A model generated the notes under the pieces. It was not told where the DNA came from, ran no database searches, and saw only the letters and a list, made by a program, of their open reading frames with translations. From Salipiger sp. CCB-MM3 (lineage in GTDB: Bacteria; Pseudomonadota; Alphaproteobacteria; Rhodobacterales; Rhodobacteraceae), in the NCBI RefSeq assembly GCF_001687105.1, contig NZ_CP014600.1, positions 1 to 64,000 on the forward strand: DNA of 64,000 bases, in the 5' to 3' direction. A program made the translations under genes and the position numbers. The first letter of the stretch is position 1, and every line of letters begins with the position of its first letter. Of this stretch, positions 1 through 9,807 are shown piece after piece.

Positions 1-916
1 GGGTGAGGCAATGCCGGCGGTGCCTTGCGCTTGTGCCTGCGGGCTGCGGCGCAGGAAGAATGCCCCCGGCAGGGCGGACAGCAGGCTGATCAGGCCAAAG
101 GCGATGCTCGCCGCCAGCCCCGCCTCGGCGCTCAGACCGGCCAGCGGAAACAGCGCCGCCGCCGCGCCCTCGCGCGCCAGCCCCAGCCCGCGACAGAGGC
201 GGGCAGCAGCATCGCCGTCAGGATCAGCGGCACGATCAGCGCGGCGTGGCCCGCGGGCAGCAGGCTGCCACTGGCCCGCGCGGCGGTGACAAAGGCGGCG
301 ACGGTCAGCCCGGCGATCGCCAGCGAGAGCGCCACTTGCGTGCGCCATTGGCCAAGCAGCGCGATGCGGGCGGCGGCGCGCCAGCCCTGCGCGCGGCCCC
401 GCCTCTGGCTGGCCAGCAGCACAAGCGCGCCCAGCAACAGGACCAGGACCGCGCCGGGCAGCCAAAGGCTTGGCACAAAACCCGAGGGCCGAGGGGCCTC
501 CAACGCCCGCCAGCATCAGGACCAGCCCCGTCAGGGCGACGAACCCCATGCCCGCCTGCCCCGCCGCGCGCTCCAGCACCACCGCCTGCGCGGCGCGGCT
601 CAGCGCGCCGTTCTGGCGGCTGCGCGCGGCCCCGCGCCGCATCGCCAAGCACGCCTCCGGGCAGGGTCTGATTGACGAATTGCGCCATGTAATACTCGCG
701 CGCGGCCTCGCCCCGCGGCATCTGCAGCCCCAAGGCCGCGGCGGTCCGCCGCCAGCGCAGCGCCGAGAGCAGCGTCACCGCGTTGAGCAGCGCCAGCGTG
801 GCCAGCCCCCAGCCCGGCGAAAGCTCGGACAGCCGCCGCAGCGCCTCGCGCCCGTCGGCGAGCCACAGGCAGAGCCCGATCAGCCCAAGCGGCAGCAGAA
901 GACGCAGCGCGCTCAT
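1..916 (-). pseudogene. UPF0104 / LPG-synthase-type multispanning membrane protein, frameshifted and cut by window edge
   Basis: The start codon (916-914) overlaps the stop of the upstream sulfatase-like gene as ATGA, so the two were translationally coupled. The N-terminus (MSALRLLLPLGLIGLCLWLA, then an FVNQTLPGG-type segment) and the many hydrophobic stretches match the lysylphosphatidylglycerol synthase transmembrane / UPF0104 family. The reading frame must change near 655-690, near 500-510 and near 190-200 to keep family-like sequence going to the window edge, where the gene is truncated. The protein text on both sides of each shift still looks coding and has no in-frame nonsense codons. 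The breaks are therefore either recent decay or consensus errors. The family call is moderate; the substrate is unknown. Confidence 0.6.
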
Positions 917-2563
917 GACCCGTCTGCCCGCATCTGCGGCCCCGCCGCGCTGGTGGCGCGCAGGAACATGTCGCGGACGTCGCGCATGGGCAGGGCGTCT
1001 TGCGCCGGGTCGGGCTGCAGCCCCGCGGCCCAGCCCCAACCGTCGAAGAGGCGCAGCGCTTCCGGTGGGCCGATGAGATGCAGGGGCACATCCTTGCCCC
1101 CCGCCTGCGCCACGAATTCGGCGGCTGGTGATCGCCCAGCACGAGGATCAACGGCGGCTCGGCGCGCGGCAGCGCCGCCCATGACAGCACATTGCGCAGC
1201 GCATAATCGAGCGAGCGGCCAAAGTGATCGCGGATGCGGTCCGGATCGGCCCAGACCTCCTTGGGGCTCGGGCCAGAGGTGGCCTCGGCGTCGAAGATGC
1301 TGCCATCCCCACCGCCTGCCAAGGCACCATCTGCGGCACCGGCGTCCAAGGCGCATGGCTGGAGATCAGCGCGATCTCGGCCATCAGCGGGGCGCCTTGA
1401 TCGGCGGCGATCCGGTCGAACTCCGCCAGCGTGTATTGATCGGGCATGGTCACCCAGTTGAACGGCAGCCCGCGATAGCCAAGCTCGGCGGCGCGCGGAT
1501 CTCCTGAAACCCCATGGCCGGTCCTTCGGGCCAGTCCATGACGATCGCCGGGGCCACGGCCATGGTGTGATACCCGGCGCGGCTGGCGAGGCTGAAGAGG
1601 CTCTGCCGGGCGCTCGCCAGCAGGGCGCGGTAGCGGCGCTGGTCGCTGACCTCCACACCGCCGCCAGCGTCGCATGCGCCAGCCAGCTTTGCCCGCCCTG
1701 CACCGGCGAGCGCAGCCAGCCCGAGCGCATCGCCAGCCCCGCCTGCGCCAGCGCCGCCTCTCCGGCCTGCAGCGTCGCCAGATGGCGCGGCGCATAGAGC
1801 GGGTTGTCAAAGGCCGCCGCCCGTAGCTTTCGACAAAGACGATGACCACCGGGCGGCCCTCGAGTTTCGACAGCAGGCCATCGCGTCCGGCCCAAGGGTC
1901 GGTGGCGGCGGCGCGCTCGAATTCGGCCAGCGCGGTGCGGGCACGGGCGAAATCGCGAATGTGCTCGGCCCCGAGCCGCGCGGTGAAGGCGTTGCCGGCC
2001 GGGCGCCAGCCCTGCCAGCCGTTGAGCGCGGTGCGGATCTCGGCGGCGCAGAGCAGCGCGAAAACCAGCGCGGTGCCCCCCGCCGCCAGCCGCAGAGCGC
2101 GCGGCAGTTGGCTGCCGCAGCGGGCCCAAAGGCGCAGCGCGCGGTAGAGCAAAACCATCGCCCCGCCCAGCAGCAGCGCCAGCGCCGCGCCGACCCCCAG
2201 CGCACCCGCAAGCCCGGCGCTGCCGCGCAGCAGATGCGCCGCCGCGGGCACGAGATGCATGTCCGCCAGCGGATCGAAGCCGCGGCCAAAGGCGGTATAG
2301 GCGGACAGATCAGCCAGCTTGAGCGCCGTCATCAGGGTGAGCGCCACGCTCGCCAAGATCGCCAGCGGACGGGCGCGCGGCCCAAGCGCCAGCATCCCCA
2401 GCAGCAGCACCGGCAGCTCCAGCGGCACCATCCTCAGCGCGGGCCAGCGCAGCGCGCCGGGGTGGTTGGGCAGGATCAGCAGCAGATCGACCAGCACCGC
2501 CGAGACGAGCAGCGCCAGCCAGAGCCGCAGCGCTCCTCTCCTCCCCGCCCCGGCCCCGCTCAC
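913..2563 (-). pseudogene. Membrane-anchored sulfatase / phosphoethanolamine-transferase-like hydrolase, multiply frameshifted
   Basis: The likely GTG start (2563-2561) overlaps the stop of the phosphatidyltransferase gene as GTGA. The N-terminal third is hydrophobic with several membrane spans. The rest is an alkaline-phosphatase/sulfatase-type domain with VVIVFVESYGR (metal and nucleophile strand), LGYRGLPFNWVTMPDQYTL and LILVLGDHQPP. The frame has to change near 1815-1822, 1660-1670, 1495-1500, 1308-1312 and 1120-1127. Each change is a single-base indel that reconnects good homologous sequence. The family acts on lipid- or polysaccharide-linked sulfate or phosphate esters outside the inner membrane; which substrate applies here cannot be told. 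The gene is inactive if the sequence is correct. Confidence 0.65.
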
Positions 2564-3302
2564 CGCCGCCTCGCCAGCCAGAGCACATCCAGCGCGAAGG
2601 ACCACGCCAGCAGCGCCAGCGCCAGCAGCGCCGCGAGTTCGGACCAAGGCGGCCCCGCGATGGGCGCGAGCAGCCCCGCCAGCACCGCGATCTGCACCAC
2701 GCAGACCAGCTTGCGCCGGAAGCGTTGCGGCAAGGGCGCGTCGAGCCACGGCCAGAGCAGGCTGGCGCTGACGAAGAGATAGCGCAGGCCGCCCAGCAAC
2801 AGCACCCAGCCGCCCGCCGCGCCGCTGCGCCATGCCACCGCCGCGAGCAGCAGGGGCAAAGACGCTGTCGACCTCCATGGTCGAACCGCGCGCCCCAAGG
2901 TCCGGCCAGCCCGCTGCGCCGCGCCAGCGGGCCATCGACCCCATCGAGCGCCAGCGTGATCAGCGCGAGGCAGAAGAACCCCCAGCCAGAGGCGCCCTCG
3001 TCAGCGCGGGTTGCACCAAGGGCAGCAGCATCAGCGCCCGCCAGCGCCAGCCGCCCGAGGGTGAGCGCATTGGCATAGCCGAGGCGCGGCGCGGGCCAGT
3101 GGCGCAGCAGGAAGTGGCCCGAGACCCCCGCCCCCAGCCCGAAGCCCAGCACCGGCAGCAGCATCAAAGCCCCGGCCAGCCACCACGACAGGCCGCAAAG
3201 CGCCAGCGCAAACCCCGAGGCCAGTAGCGCAAGGGACGCAAAAGGCGTCCTTGCAGCGGCGAGAGCCGAGGCGCGTTGCACAGGGGGCGGCGGCAGGTCC
3301 AT
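2560..3302 (-). pseudogene. CDP-alcohol phosphatidyltransferase, two frameshifts at the catalytic motif
   Basis: The protein contains the CDP-alcohol phosphotransferase signature DGVDGPLARRSGLAG...RFD. That signature is expected to continue as MEVDSVFALLLAAVAW, giving the second metal-binding Asp pair. In the given sequence an extra G (plus strand, 2879-2880) breaks the frame straight after RFD, and an extra G in the run at 2853-2856 changes it again. After that the frame runs on through hydrophobic helices to the stop. The family moves a phosphatidyl or similar group from a CDP-alcohol to an acceptor alcohol in the membrane. It heads a three-gene overlapping set. The start at 3302 is the best ATG but has no strong ribosome-binding site. 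Confidence 0.7.
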
Positions 3303-3404
3303 GCCAAATGAAGTGCTGCCGCGCCCGCGCCTGTCAAGCACCGCGCTTTACGTAAGGGCATGTACTCACTAGGCTGTGAGAGCTCAGAACCGGGAGGTCG
3401 GCGC

Positions 3405-3959
3405 ATGGCCAGCGTGGCTCAGACAGAGGTTTTCCCCCGTTATTCCCGCGCGGCGCGGCTGCTGCACTGGCTGACGGTGCTGCTTGTGCTCACCACCATC
3501 CCCGCGGGGCTGGTCATGGTGCAGGAGGGGCTGCCGCGGGCGCTGCAGAATACGCTCTTTCTTTATCACAAGAACATCGGCCCGATCATTCTGGCTCTGG
3601 TCGTGCTGCGGCTGGTGGTGCGGCTGATCTCAAGGCCGCCGCCGCTTCCGGCCAGCGTCCCGGCGCTGCAGGCGTTGGTGGCGCAACTGGTGCATTGGCT
3701 GCTTTATCTGACACTGGTGGCGCTGGTGATCTCTGGCATCGTGCGGGTGCAGGCGGGCGGCTTTCCCATGGAGTTTTGGGACCCGCTGCTTGGCGGCATG
3801 GTCGGCAAGGATGAGGCGCTGGCCAAATCCGCCAGCGGCTTTCACGATCTGGCCAAGACGGTGCTGATCGGGCTGATCGCGGTGCACGCAGGGGCCGCCG
3901 CGCTGCATGGGCTGGTGAAGCGGGACGGGGTGTTCAGCCGCATGTGGCCGCCCGCCTGA
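3405..3959 (+). CDS. Cytochrome b561-family membrane protein
   Basis: This is a 184-residue protein with four hydrophobic segments. Histidines lie in LLHWLTV, LYHKNIGP, LVHWLLY and FHDLAKTVLIGLIAVHAG, the usual arrangement for two heme b ligand pairs in bacterial cytochrome b561. The family passes electrons between membrane quinol and other acceptors, often in superoxide or redox stress handling. The ATG at 3405 is chosen because GGGAGG lies just upstream; an earlier in-frame start at 3360 lacks this. It diverges from the broken phosphatidyltransferase gene and converges on the BCCT transporter. Physiological partner unknown. Confidence 0.85.
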   Translation: MASVAQTEVFPRYSRAARLLHWLTVLLVLTTIPAGLVMVQEGLPRALQNTLFLYHKNIGPIILALVVLRLVVRLISRPPPLPASVPALQALVAQLVHWLLYLTLVALVISGIVRVQAGGFPMEFWDPLLGGMVGKDEALAKSASGFHDLAKTVLIGLIAVHAGAAALHGLVKRDGVFSRMWPPA

Positions 3960-3994
3960 GGCCCTGCGCCTCGCCAAAAACTACGTGTCGCCAC

Positions 3995-4022
3995 AAAAAA
4001 GGACCGGCGCGCCCGCCGGTCC
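3995..4022 (-). terminator. Rho-independent terminator for the BCCT gene
   Basis: A 9-bp perfect stem (GGACCGGCG / CGCCGGTCC, 4001-4022, four-base loop) is preceded on the plus strand by six A residues (3995-4000). Read on the minus strand this is a GC hairpin followed by a U tract. It lies between the converging b561 and BCCT genes. Confidence 0.85.
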
Positions 4023-4043
4023 CCTGTCTTGTTCCTACGGCCC

Positions 4044-5699
4044 TTACTCCGCGGGCTTATACGCGGCATCCGGCTGCGGCGGCGGCGTCGGATCAGCCCC
4101 GTAAAGCTCGCCCGGCAGTTCCGAAGGCATGGCGTGATCCGCCTCTTCGTCGTCGCGGTAGCGCTGGTTGTGGCGATAGACCATCAGCGTGTCCCAGCGC
4201 AGCGCCTTGAACAGGCCGATCAGGATGAACAGGCACACCACGGCAAACGGAAAGCCCGCCACCACCGCCGCCGCCTGCAGCGCGTTGAGCCCGCCCGCCA
4301 GCAGCAGCACCGAGGCCACGGCGCCTTCGGTGATCGCCCAGAACACCCGCTGCACCCGCGGCGGATCGGTGTCACCGCCCGCGGTCAGCATGTCGATCAC
4401 GAAAGAGCCCGAGTCCGAGGAGGTCACGAACCACAGCACGATCAGGATCATCGCAAAGCCCGACATCAGCCCCGAGGCGGGGAAGTAATCGAGCAGCGCG
4501 AACATCGCGTCGCCATAGGCATTCTTGGTGGCCTCGACCAGCGCCGGATCGCCGCCCAGCGAGATGTTCAGCGCGGTGCCGCCAAAGGCGCAGAACCAGA
4601 AGAACATGATCGAGGTCGGCAGCAGCATCACCCCCAGCACGAACTCGCGGATGGTGCGGCCCTTGGAGATGCGCGCCACGAAGACGCCGACGAACGGCGA
4701 CCACGAGATCCACCATGCCCAATAGAAGATGGTCCAGGAATTCTGCCACGAGCCATCGGCCTGCCATGCCTCGGTCCAGCTGGCCCAGCTGACGAAGCGG
4801 GCGACGTAATCGCCGTAGCTCTGCACGAAGAGATCAAAGATGAACACCGTCGGGCCGACGATCAGCATGAAGATCAGGAAGACGAAGCTGAGGCCGATGT
4901 TGAGGTTCGACAAACGCTTGATGCCGCCGTCGAGACCCGCCACCACCGAGATCGTCGCCGCAAGGGTGATCAGGGCGATGATGATGATCTGCGTGACCAC
5001 GCTGTCGCCGATGCCAAAGACCTCGCCAAGGCCCGAGTTGATCTGCATCGCGCCAAGCCCCAGCGAGGTGACGATGCCAAACATCGTGCCAAACACCGCA
5101 AGAATGTCGACCGCGCTGCCCCAGGGGCCAAAGATCTTCTCGCCAAGGATCGGATAAAGCGCCGAGCGGATGGTCAGCGGCAGCCCTTTGCGGAAGTGGA
5201 AATAGGCCAGCGCCAGCGCGATCACCGCGTAGATCGCCCAGCCGTGGAAGCCCCAGTGCAGGAAGGAGATCACCATCGCCTGCCGTGCGGCCTCTTGGGT
5301 TTCCGCATCGCCGGTGGGCGGCGCGAAGTAGTGATAGAGCGGCTCGGCCACGCCCCAGTAGATCAGGCCGATGCCAATGCCCGCCGAGAACAGCATCGAC
5401 GTCCATGAGATCAGCCCATAGGCGGGTTTGTCGTTCATCCGGCCAAGGCGGATGTCGGCGAAGGGGCCGAAGGCGAGGTAGATCGTGGCAAGCACGAAGA
5501 TATTGACCTCGATGATCAGCGCCCAGCCCAGCGTGTCGGCAAACCAGTTCTGGATGCCGGTGAAGACGCTGTTGGCCTGTTCGCTGAAGGTCGCCCCGAA
5601 GAGGATAAATCCGACGATGAGCAGCGCCGAGACTGCAAAGACGGTCTTGTGCACCCTCGGGAAGATGAACAGCCGTTCCTGCGGCATCTTATCGTGCAT
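4044..5699 (-). CDS. BCCT-family betaine/choline/carnitine-type transporter
   Basis: The 551-residue protein has about twelve membrane spans. It carries the BCCT signature segment FSAGIGIGLIYWGVAEPLYH and the tryptophan-rich substrate region (WTIFYWAWWISWSPFVGVFVAR). The family imports quaternary ammonium compatible solutes, usually with Na+ or H+. The start at 5699 has AGGAGAG upstream in good position; the longer frame upstream has no such signal. The C-terminal tail is short and charged, proline-rich at the end. The trehalose synthesis operon lies one gene away, so both could serve osmoprotection, but no shared regulation is visible. The exact substrate is not predictable. Confidence 0.92.
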   Translation of the reverse strand: MHDKMPQERLFIFPRVHKTVFAVSALLIVGFILFGATFSEQANSVFTGIQNWFADTLGWALIIEVNIFVLATIYLAFGPFADIRLGRMNDKPAYGLISWTSMLFSAGIGIGLIYWGVAEPLYHYFAPPTGDAETQEAARQAMVISFLHWGFHGWAIYAVIALALAYFHFRKGLPLTIRSALYPILGEKIFGPWGSAVDILAVFGTMFGIVTSLGLGAMQINSGLGEVFGIGDSVVTQIIIIALITLAATISVVAGLDGGIKRLSNLNIGLSFVFLIFMLIVGPTVFIFDLFVQSYGDYVARFVSWASWTEAWQADGSWQNSWTIFYWAWWISWSPFVGVFVARISKGRTIREFVLGVMLLPTSIMFFWFCAFGGTALNISLGGDPALVEATKNAYGDAMFALLDYFPASGLMSGFAMILIVLWFVTSSDSGSFVIDMLTAGGDTDPPRVQRVFWAITEGAVASVLLLAGGLNALQAAAVVAGFPFAVVCLFILIGLFKALRWDTLMVYRHNQRYRDDEEADHAMPSELPGELYGADPTPPPQPDAAYKPAE

Positions 5700-5797
5700 C
5701 TGGCTCTCCTGAATGGTCACGTTGGCTTGAAGCTTGCGAGAGCAGATAGCGCCCAAGCGCCGGTCGGCCAGTCTTTGCCGATGCGGCGAGGGGTGTG

Positions 5798-7495
5798 TCA
5801 GCCGGATTTCAGAGCCGTTTTGCGCATCGCTTTGGCGATCATCTCCGCCGTCTCGCCGCCCATTTCGCTGGCGTTCACCAGCCCCTGCACAAAGGGATGA
5901 CGCTGGAGCAGCGCCGGCAGCGCGACGCAATGGATGCGCCCCGCGCAGGGCGCGGAAAGGGGCAGGACAAAAGCGTCAAAGCGCAGCGGCTCTGACAGCA
6001 GACCCGCGCGCGCCAGCGACGGAAACCCGAGGTCTGCCAGCGTCATGGCGCGCTGGCCGCGCGCGTCGATGAGCATCTCGAAGACGCTCTCCTGCCCGCC
6101 GTGGCGCACCGACACGCCCTGTGCGCAGGCGGTGATCTGGCTGTCATCGCCGGTCGTTTGACCAAGCCGCAGCACCTCGAGCACCCCCGCCTCGCGCAGC
6201 GCCAGCAGGCGCTTGATCGACGGGTGCGGCACGCAGGCGTAGCAATCGGTGAACATCGGCTTCAGCGTGGCGTGAAACGCCGCGACCTCGGCATCGCTGA
6301 ACCTTGGAATGAGCTCTTCGAACAGCTCATGCGCGCGCAGCAGCGCGCTGCGCCAAGGCGTCGGGGTCTTGCTGGCGACGGTCTCTTCGGCCTCTACAAG
6401 ATTGGCACGGGCCCAATCGAAGGGATCCGCCGCGAGGCGCTTGGCGAAATATGCGTGGCAAAACGCGTCGCAGGGCACGTCAGGCCCGCCGAGGCCCGCC
6501 AGCCACGCCGGATCCGCCGCCTGCAGGTCCGCAACGAAGGCGCGATAGGCGCGGTCGAGCAGAGCGCCCTCCTCGGCGCCAGAGACCTCCGTGCCAGACA
6601 CCTCCGCGCAGATACCCGCCAAACGGGGCAGCTCGGGCAACGGCAGGTCGTACCAGTAATCCGCCTCGGGCAGCAGCCCCTTGCGGGACATGAGGCTGAG
6701 CAGAAACGGCTCCCGCCCCTCCTGCGCGACATAGCGCATCCGCCCGCCCTCCTCGCAAAAACGCCCGCGCGCCGAGGCGATGGTCACCGCCACATCAATG
6801 GCCGACAGCGAAGTGCCCAGCACGCCGATCCGTTGCTGCGGCAGCCGGGTCAGCTTCTCGGCGGGCCAAGGCGAATGCAGCACCGCCCCGCCCGCGCACG
6901 TCCGGTCCGGCCAGCGGTGCCCGGTGGCCAGCACCGCATCCGCATAGAGCGCCTTCGACGCGCTGCCCGGACTGCGCCACGCCAGCTCTACGCCCGCCGC
7001 GCGCGGCGCGATGTCGGTGACCGTGTGGTGCAGGTGAAGCTCGATCCGGTGCCCCTGCCGCCGCCCAAGCGCGATCACATCCGACATCTGCGCGGTGAAA
7101 TAGGCCCCCAGCGCAAGACGCGGATAAAACGCCTCGTCGCTGATCTCGGCCGCGCGCAGCCCCAAGCGCGCCAGATCCGATGTGTCGAGCCCGCGCAGCC
7201 AGTCGTTGAGCGAGGTCAGAACCGGCGGCAACTCGCGGCTGGCGATGTTCGACAGCATGACCGGCGCGTTCATATCGGCGCTATAGGGCATCCCCGGACC
7301 GGCGGCGCTGCCCTTCTCAAAGATGTCCACATGCAGCCGAGACGGTGCCAGCCGCAGCAAAGCGGCAAGCGTGTAGACCCCGGTCGGACCGGCACCGACG
7401 ATCGCGACGCGATGGGCCGCGGGCGGGCGGGGGCGCGGCGGCCTCACGGGCCGATTGCCGCGCGATCTCAGGGGGATGGGTTTCTCATAGGCCAT
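5798..7495 (-). CDS. FAD/NAD(P)-binding protein (HpyO-type NAD_binding_9 family)
   Basis: The protein has 565 residues. A Rossmann FAD motif VAIVGAGPTGVYTLAALLR sits near residue 30, followed by FEKGSAAGPGMPYSADMNAPVMLSNI, which is typical of the FAD-NAD(P)-binding family (formerly the HpyO / NAD_binding_9 group). A second dinucleotide-binding region (QRIGVLGTSLSAIDVAVTIAS) lies near residue 225. The reaction is unknown for most of this family. It is followed by a divergently placed BCCT gene on the same strand and preceded, across 86 bp, by treY, so it could be co-transcribed with the trehalose operon. GGAG precedes the ATG. Confidence 0.8.
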   Translation of the reverse strand: MAYEKPIPLRSRGNRPVRPPRPRPPAAHRVAIVGAGPTGVYTLAALLRLAPSRLHVDIFEKGSAAGPGMPYSADMNAPVMLSNIASRELPPVLTSLNDWLRGLDTSDLARLGLRAAEISDEAFYPRLALGAYFTAQMSDVIALGRRQGHRIELHLHHTVTDIAPRAAGVELAWRSPGSASKALYADAVLATGHRWPDRTCAGGAVLHSPWPAEKLTRLPQQRIGVLGTSLSAIDVAVTIASARGRFCEEGGRMRYVAQEGREPFLLSLMSRKGLLPEADYWYDLPLPELPRLAGICAEVSGTEVSGAEEGALLDRAYRAFVADLQAADPAWLAGLGGPDVPCDAFCHAYFAKRLAADPFDWARANLVEAEETVASKTPTPWRSALLRAHELFEELIPRFSDAEVAAFHATLKPMFTDCYACVPHPSIKRLLALREAGVLEVLRLGQTTGDDSQITACAQGVSVRHGGQESVFEMLIDARGQRAMTLADLGFPSLARAGLLSEPLRFDAFVLPLSAPCAGRIHCVALPALLQRHPFVQGLVNASEMGGETAEMIAKAMRKTALKSG

Positions 7496-7581
7496 GCGCG
7501 ATCTCCGCCGAATGGAGGGTGGATGGGAGGCACCAAAGGCAACTCGGAACAGACCCGCGGGCGGGTGGGGGCACGCGCCGC

Positions 7582-9807
7582 CTATTGCGCGGCGGTGGTC
7601 TTTGCAGAGCAGGCGCAGCGGAACTGCGGATCAAACGCCCCCTCCGCCGAGAACAGCAGCCGCTGCGCGCGCCCCTCGAGGCTGCGGGTCAGCGCGAGGC
7701 CCTCCGCCTCGGCTGTGAGCCGGGTGCTGCCCTTGGTGAAAAGCTCGGGGTCGGCGCGCCGCAGCGCCACAAGCTCTTTGAGCAGCGCGGTCTTGCGCCA
7801 GCCAAACACCGAGATCGGCGCGGCGGGGTCGAGCGGCGTGCGGTTGTCCGGGTCGGTCAGATCGAAGCTGCCCTTTTCGCTGCCCTGATAGATGTCCGGC
7901 ACGCCCGGCATGAAGACGCGCAGGGCAAGCTGCGTCAGCGACAGCCCCTCGCCCATCGTCCCAAGCTTGCGCAGCGCCTCGGGCGGGTCCGCCCGCCACT
8001 GCGCCAGAAGCGCCCGCCCGAAGTCTGCCGCCTGCGCCTCGGCGTCCTCGTCGGGGTCGTGCCAGTCGGTGAGTTCCTTGGCCTCGCGCAGCGCCTTCTC
8101 GAGATGCTCTGCCAGCCGGTCCTCAAGGTCCGCGCGGTCCGGATCCCAAAGCGCGATGGCCGATTGCAGGATATACCAGCGCACCGAACCGTCAGGCGGG
8201 TTCGGCCCTTTCAGTCGGGCGGCCTGCGCCCAGAGAACCGCGGCCTCTTCCGGCAGATGGGTCAGCGCGATGAGCCGCGCGCGCGCGTCCTCGCCGCGTT
8301 TGGTGTCATGGCTCGACCCCAGCGTCAGCGCCTGCGGCCAGAGGCGGGCGCGCTCGGTGCAATAGTCCTCGAACTCCGCCGGGGTCAGCGGTGGCGCATC
8401 GGGCTCGGATCCGACCTCGGCCTCGGCGAGACAGCGGGTGTGGCGGTAAAAGGCGGTGTCCTCCTGCGCCTTGGCGACCACTGCGCCGGTCACTTGCTGA
8501 AAGCGCCGGACGAAGGCGCGGCCAGCGCGGCCTTTCGGGGCGGCGAGCCGCGCGTGCAGCCGGTCCAGCATCTGGCGGTCGGGCAGCGTGGCGGCGGCCT
8601 CTTCGGCGGTCTGGGTCAGCAGCTGCAGATCCTCGGCGCTCGGGCCGTCGCCGTCGATGTAACTGCGGTAGCGCGGGAAGGCGACGAGCAGCGCGCGCAG
8701 CGCCTCTTTGATCTGCTCGGGCTTGACCAACGCGGGATCCTCCTCGGCGTCGGTCTCGTTCAGCGCCTGCAGCGCGATGCGGGTCAGTTCCGACAGTTCC
8801 GCCGCCAGATCCTCCGACAGGATCTGGTGCCGCGCGGCGCGGCAGGCCGCCGCATAGTCGCCCTTGGCCCCGGTCGCGCCGCGCCACATCCGGTCGAGCC
8901 GGTCCATCCCCTCGGCGTCCAGCAGCAGCCGGGTGATCCGGTCGTTGGCCTCATAGCCGGTGGTGCCGGTGACCGGCCAATGCTGCAGCCGTTCCTCGCC
9001 GGTGAGGATTTTCTCGATCCAGATCGGCACCTTCGGCCCCACCTCTTGTCGCAGGCGACGCAGGTATTCGGCGGGATCGGCGAGCCCGTCCACATGGTCG
9101 ATCCGCAGCCCATGCGCCAAGCCCTCGCGCAGCAGCGAAAGCGGCAGGGCGCTCATGGCCTCGAAGACCTCGGGCAGTTCGACCCGCATCCCGATGAGGC
9201 TGGTGATATTGAAAAACCGGCGGTGGGTCAGGCGTTTGCGCTCGCGCACCCAGTGGCGCAGATGCCAGTGCTGGCGGTCAAGCACGTCCCGAGGATCGCC
9301 GCTTTCGGCGCTGCCGGGGGCGAGCGGCAGCCAGCCGCCCTCCCATGTGATGCGCTGCCCGCCAGCGTCGATCTTAAAGGCCCCCTGCTGCAGCATCTCG
9401 TCTTTCGGCTGCGGCAGCAGCGGCAGGATCAGCCCCTCGGCCCAGTCGACGTCGAAATACTTGGCAAAGCGGCTCTCGGCGCCATGGGTCAGCGCATCCA
9501 CAAGCCACGGGTTTTCTGTGCTGAGCACCGTATGATTGGGCACGAGGTCGAGCACGATGTCGAGACCATGCGCCAGCGCCGCCGTCACCAGGCGCTCAAA
9601 GCCGGAGCGCCCGCCAAGCACCGGGTCGATCTCGGCGGGATTGGCCACGTCATAGCCGTGGGTCGAGCCGCTCTGCGCCGTGAAGATCGGCGAGAGGTAG
9701 AGATGGCTGACCCCCAGATCGGCGATATAGGGCAAAAGCTGCGCGGCGCGCACAAAGTCGACACCCTGACGAAGTTGCAGCCGGTAGGTCGCGATAAGAG
9801 GTCTCAC
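7582..9807 (-). CDS. treY: Malto-oligosyltrehalose synthase
   Basis: This 741-residue GH13 enzyme converts the reducing-end alpha-1,4 bond of a maltodextrin into an alpha,alpha-1,1 trehalose link. Visible motifs are the N-terminal ATYRLQLRQGVDF, LDLVPNH, GLRIDHVDGLADP (nucleophile Asp), IWIEKILTGEERL (acid Glu) and a C-terminal GVPDIYQGSE segment. All are typical of TreY. The ATG at 9807 overlaps the treZ stop by 4 bases. It is the last gene of the glgC-glgX-treZ-treY operon. Length is normal for the family and no defect is seen. Confidence 0.96.
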   Translation of the reverse strand: MRPLIATYRLQLRQGVDFVRAAQLLPYIADLGVSHLYLSPIFTAQSGSTHGYDVANPAEIDPVLGGRSGFERLVTAALAHGLDIVLDLVPNHTVLSTENPWLVDALTHGAESRFAKYFDVDWAEGLILPLLPQPKDEMLQQGAFKIDAGGQRITWEGGWLPLAPGSAESGDPRDVLDRQHWHLRHWVRERKRLTHRRFFNITSLIGMRVELPEVFEAMSALPLSLLREGLAHGLRIDHVDGLADPAEYLRRLRQEVGPKVPIWIEKILTGEERLQHWPVTGTTGYEANDRITRLLLDAEGMDRLDRMWRGATGAKGDYAAACRAARHQILSEDLAAELSELTRIALQALNETDAEEDPALVKPEQIKEALRALLVAFPRYRSYIDGDGPSAEDLQLLTQTAEEAAATLPDRQMLDRLHARLAAPKGRAGRAFVRRFQQVTGAVVAKAQEDTAFYRHTRCLAEAEVGSEPDAPPLTPAEFEDYCTERARLWPQALTLGSSHDTKRGEDARARLIALTHLPEEAAVLWAQAARLKGPNPPDGSVRWYILQSAIALWDPDRADLEDRLAEHLEKALREAKELTDWHDPDEDAEAQAADFGRALLAQWRADPPEALRKLGTMGEGLSLTQLALRVFMPGVPDIYQGSEKGSFDLTDPDNRTPLDPAAPISVFGWRKTALLKELVALRRADPELFTKGSTRLTAEAEGLALTRSLEGRAQRLLFSAEGAFDPQFRCACSAKTTAAQ

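Noticed and set aside
4029..5408. Long plus-strand frame over the BCCT gene
   Set aside because: Very Arg/His/Gln/Asp-rich antisense shadow of a clear membrane transporter; such shadows occur opposite most genes here because of the high GC content.
7554..7567. Terminator after treY (ACCCGC/GCGGGT)
   Set aside because: Only a six-base stem with almost no loop and no U tract; not convincing.
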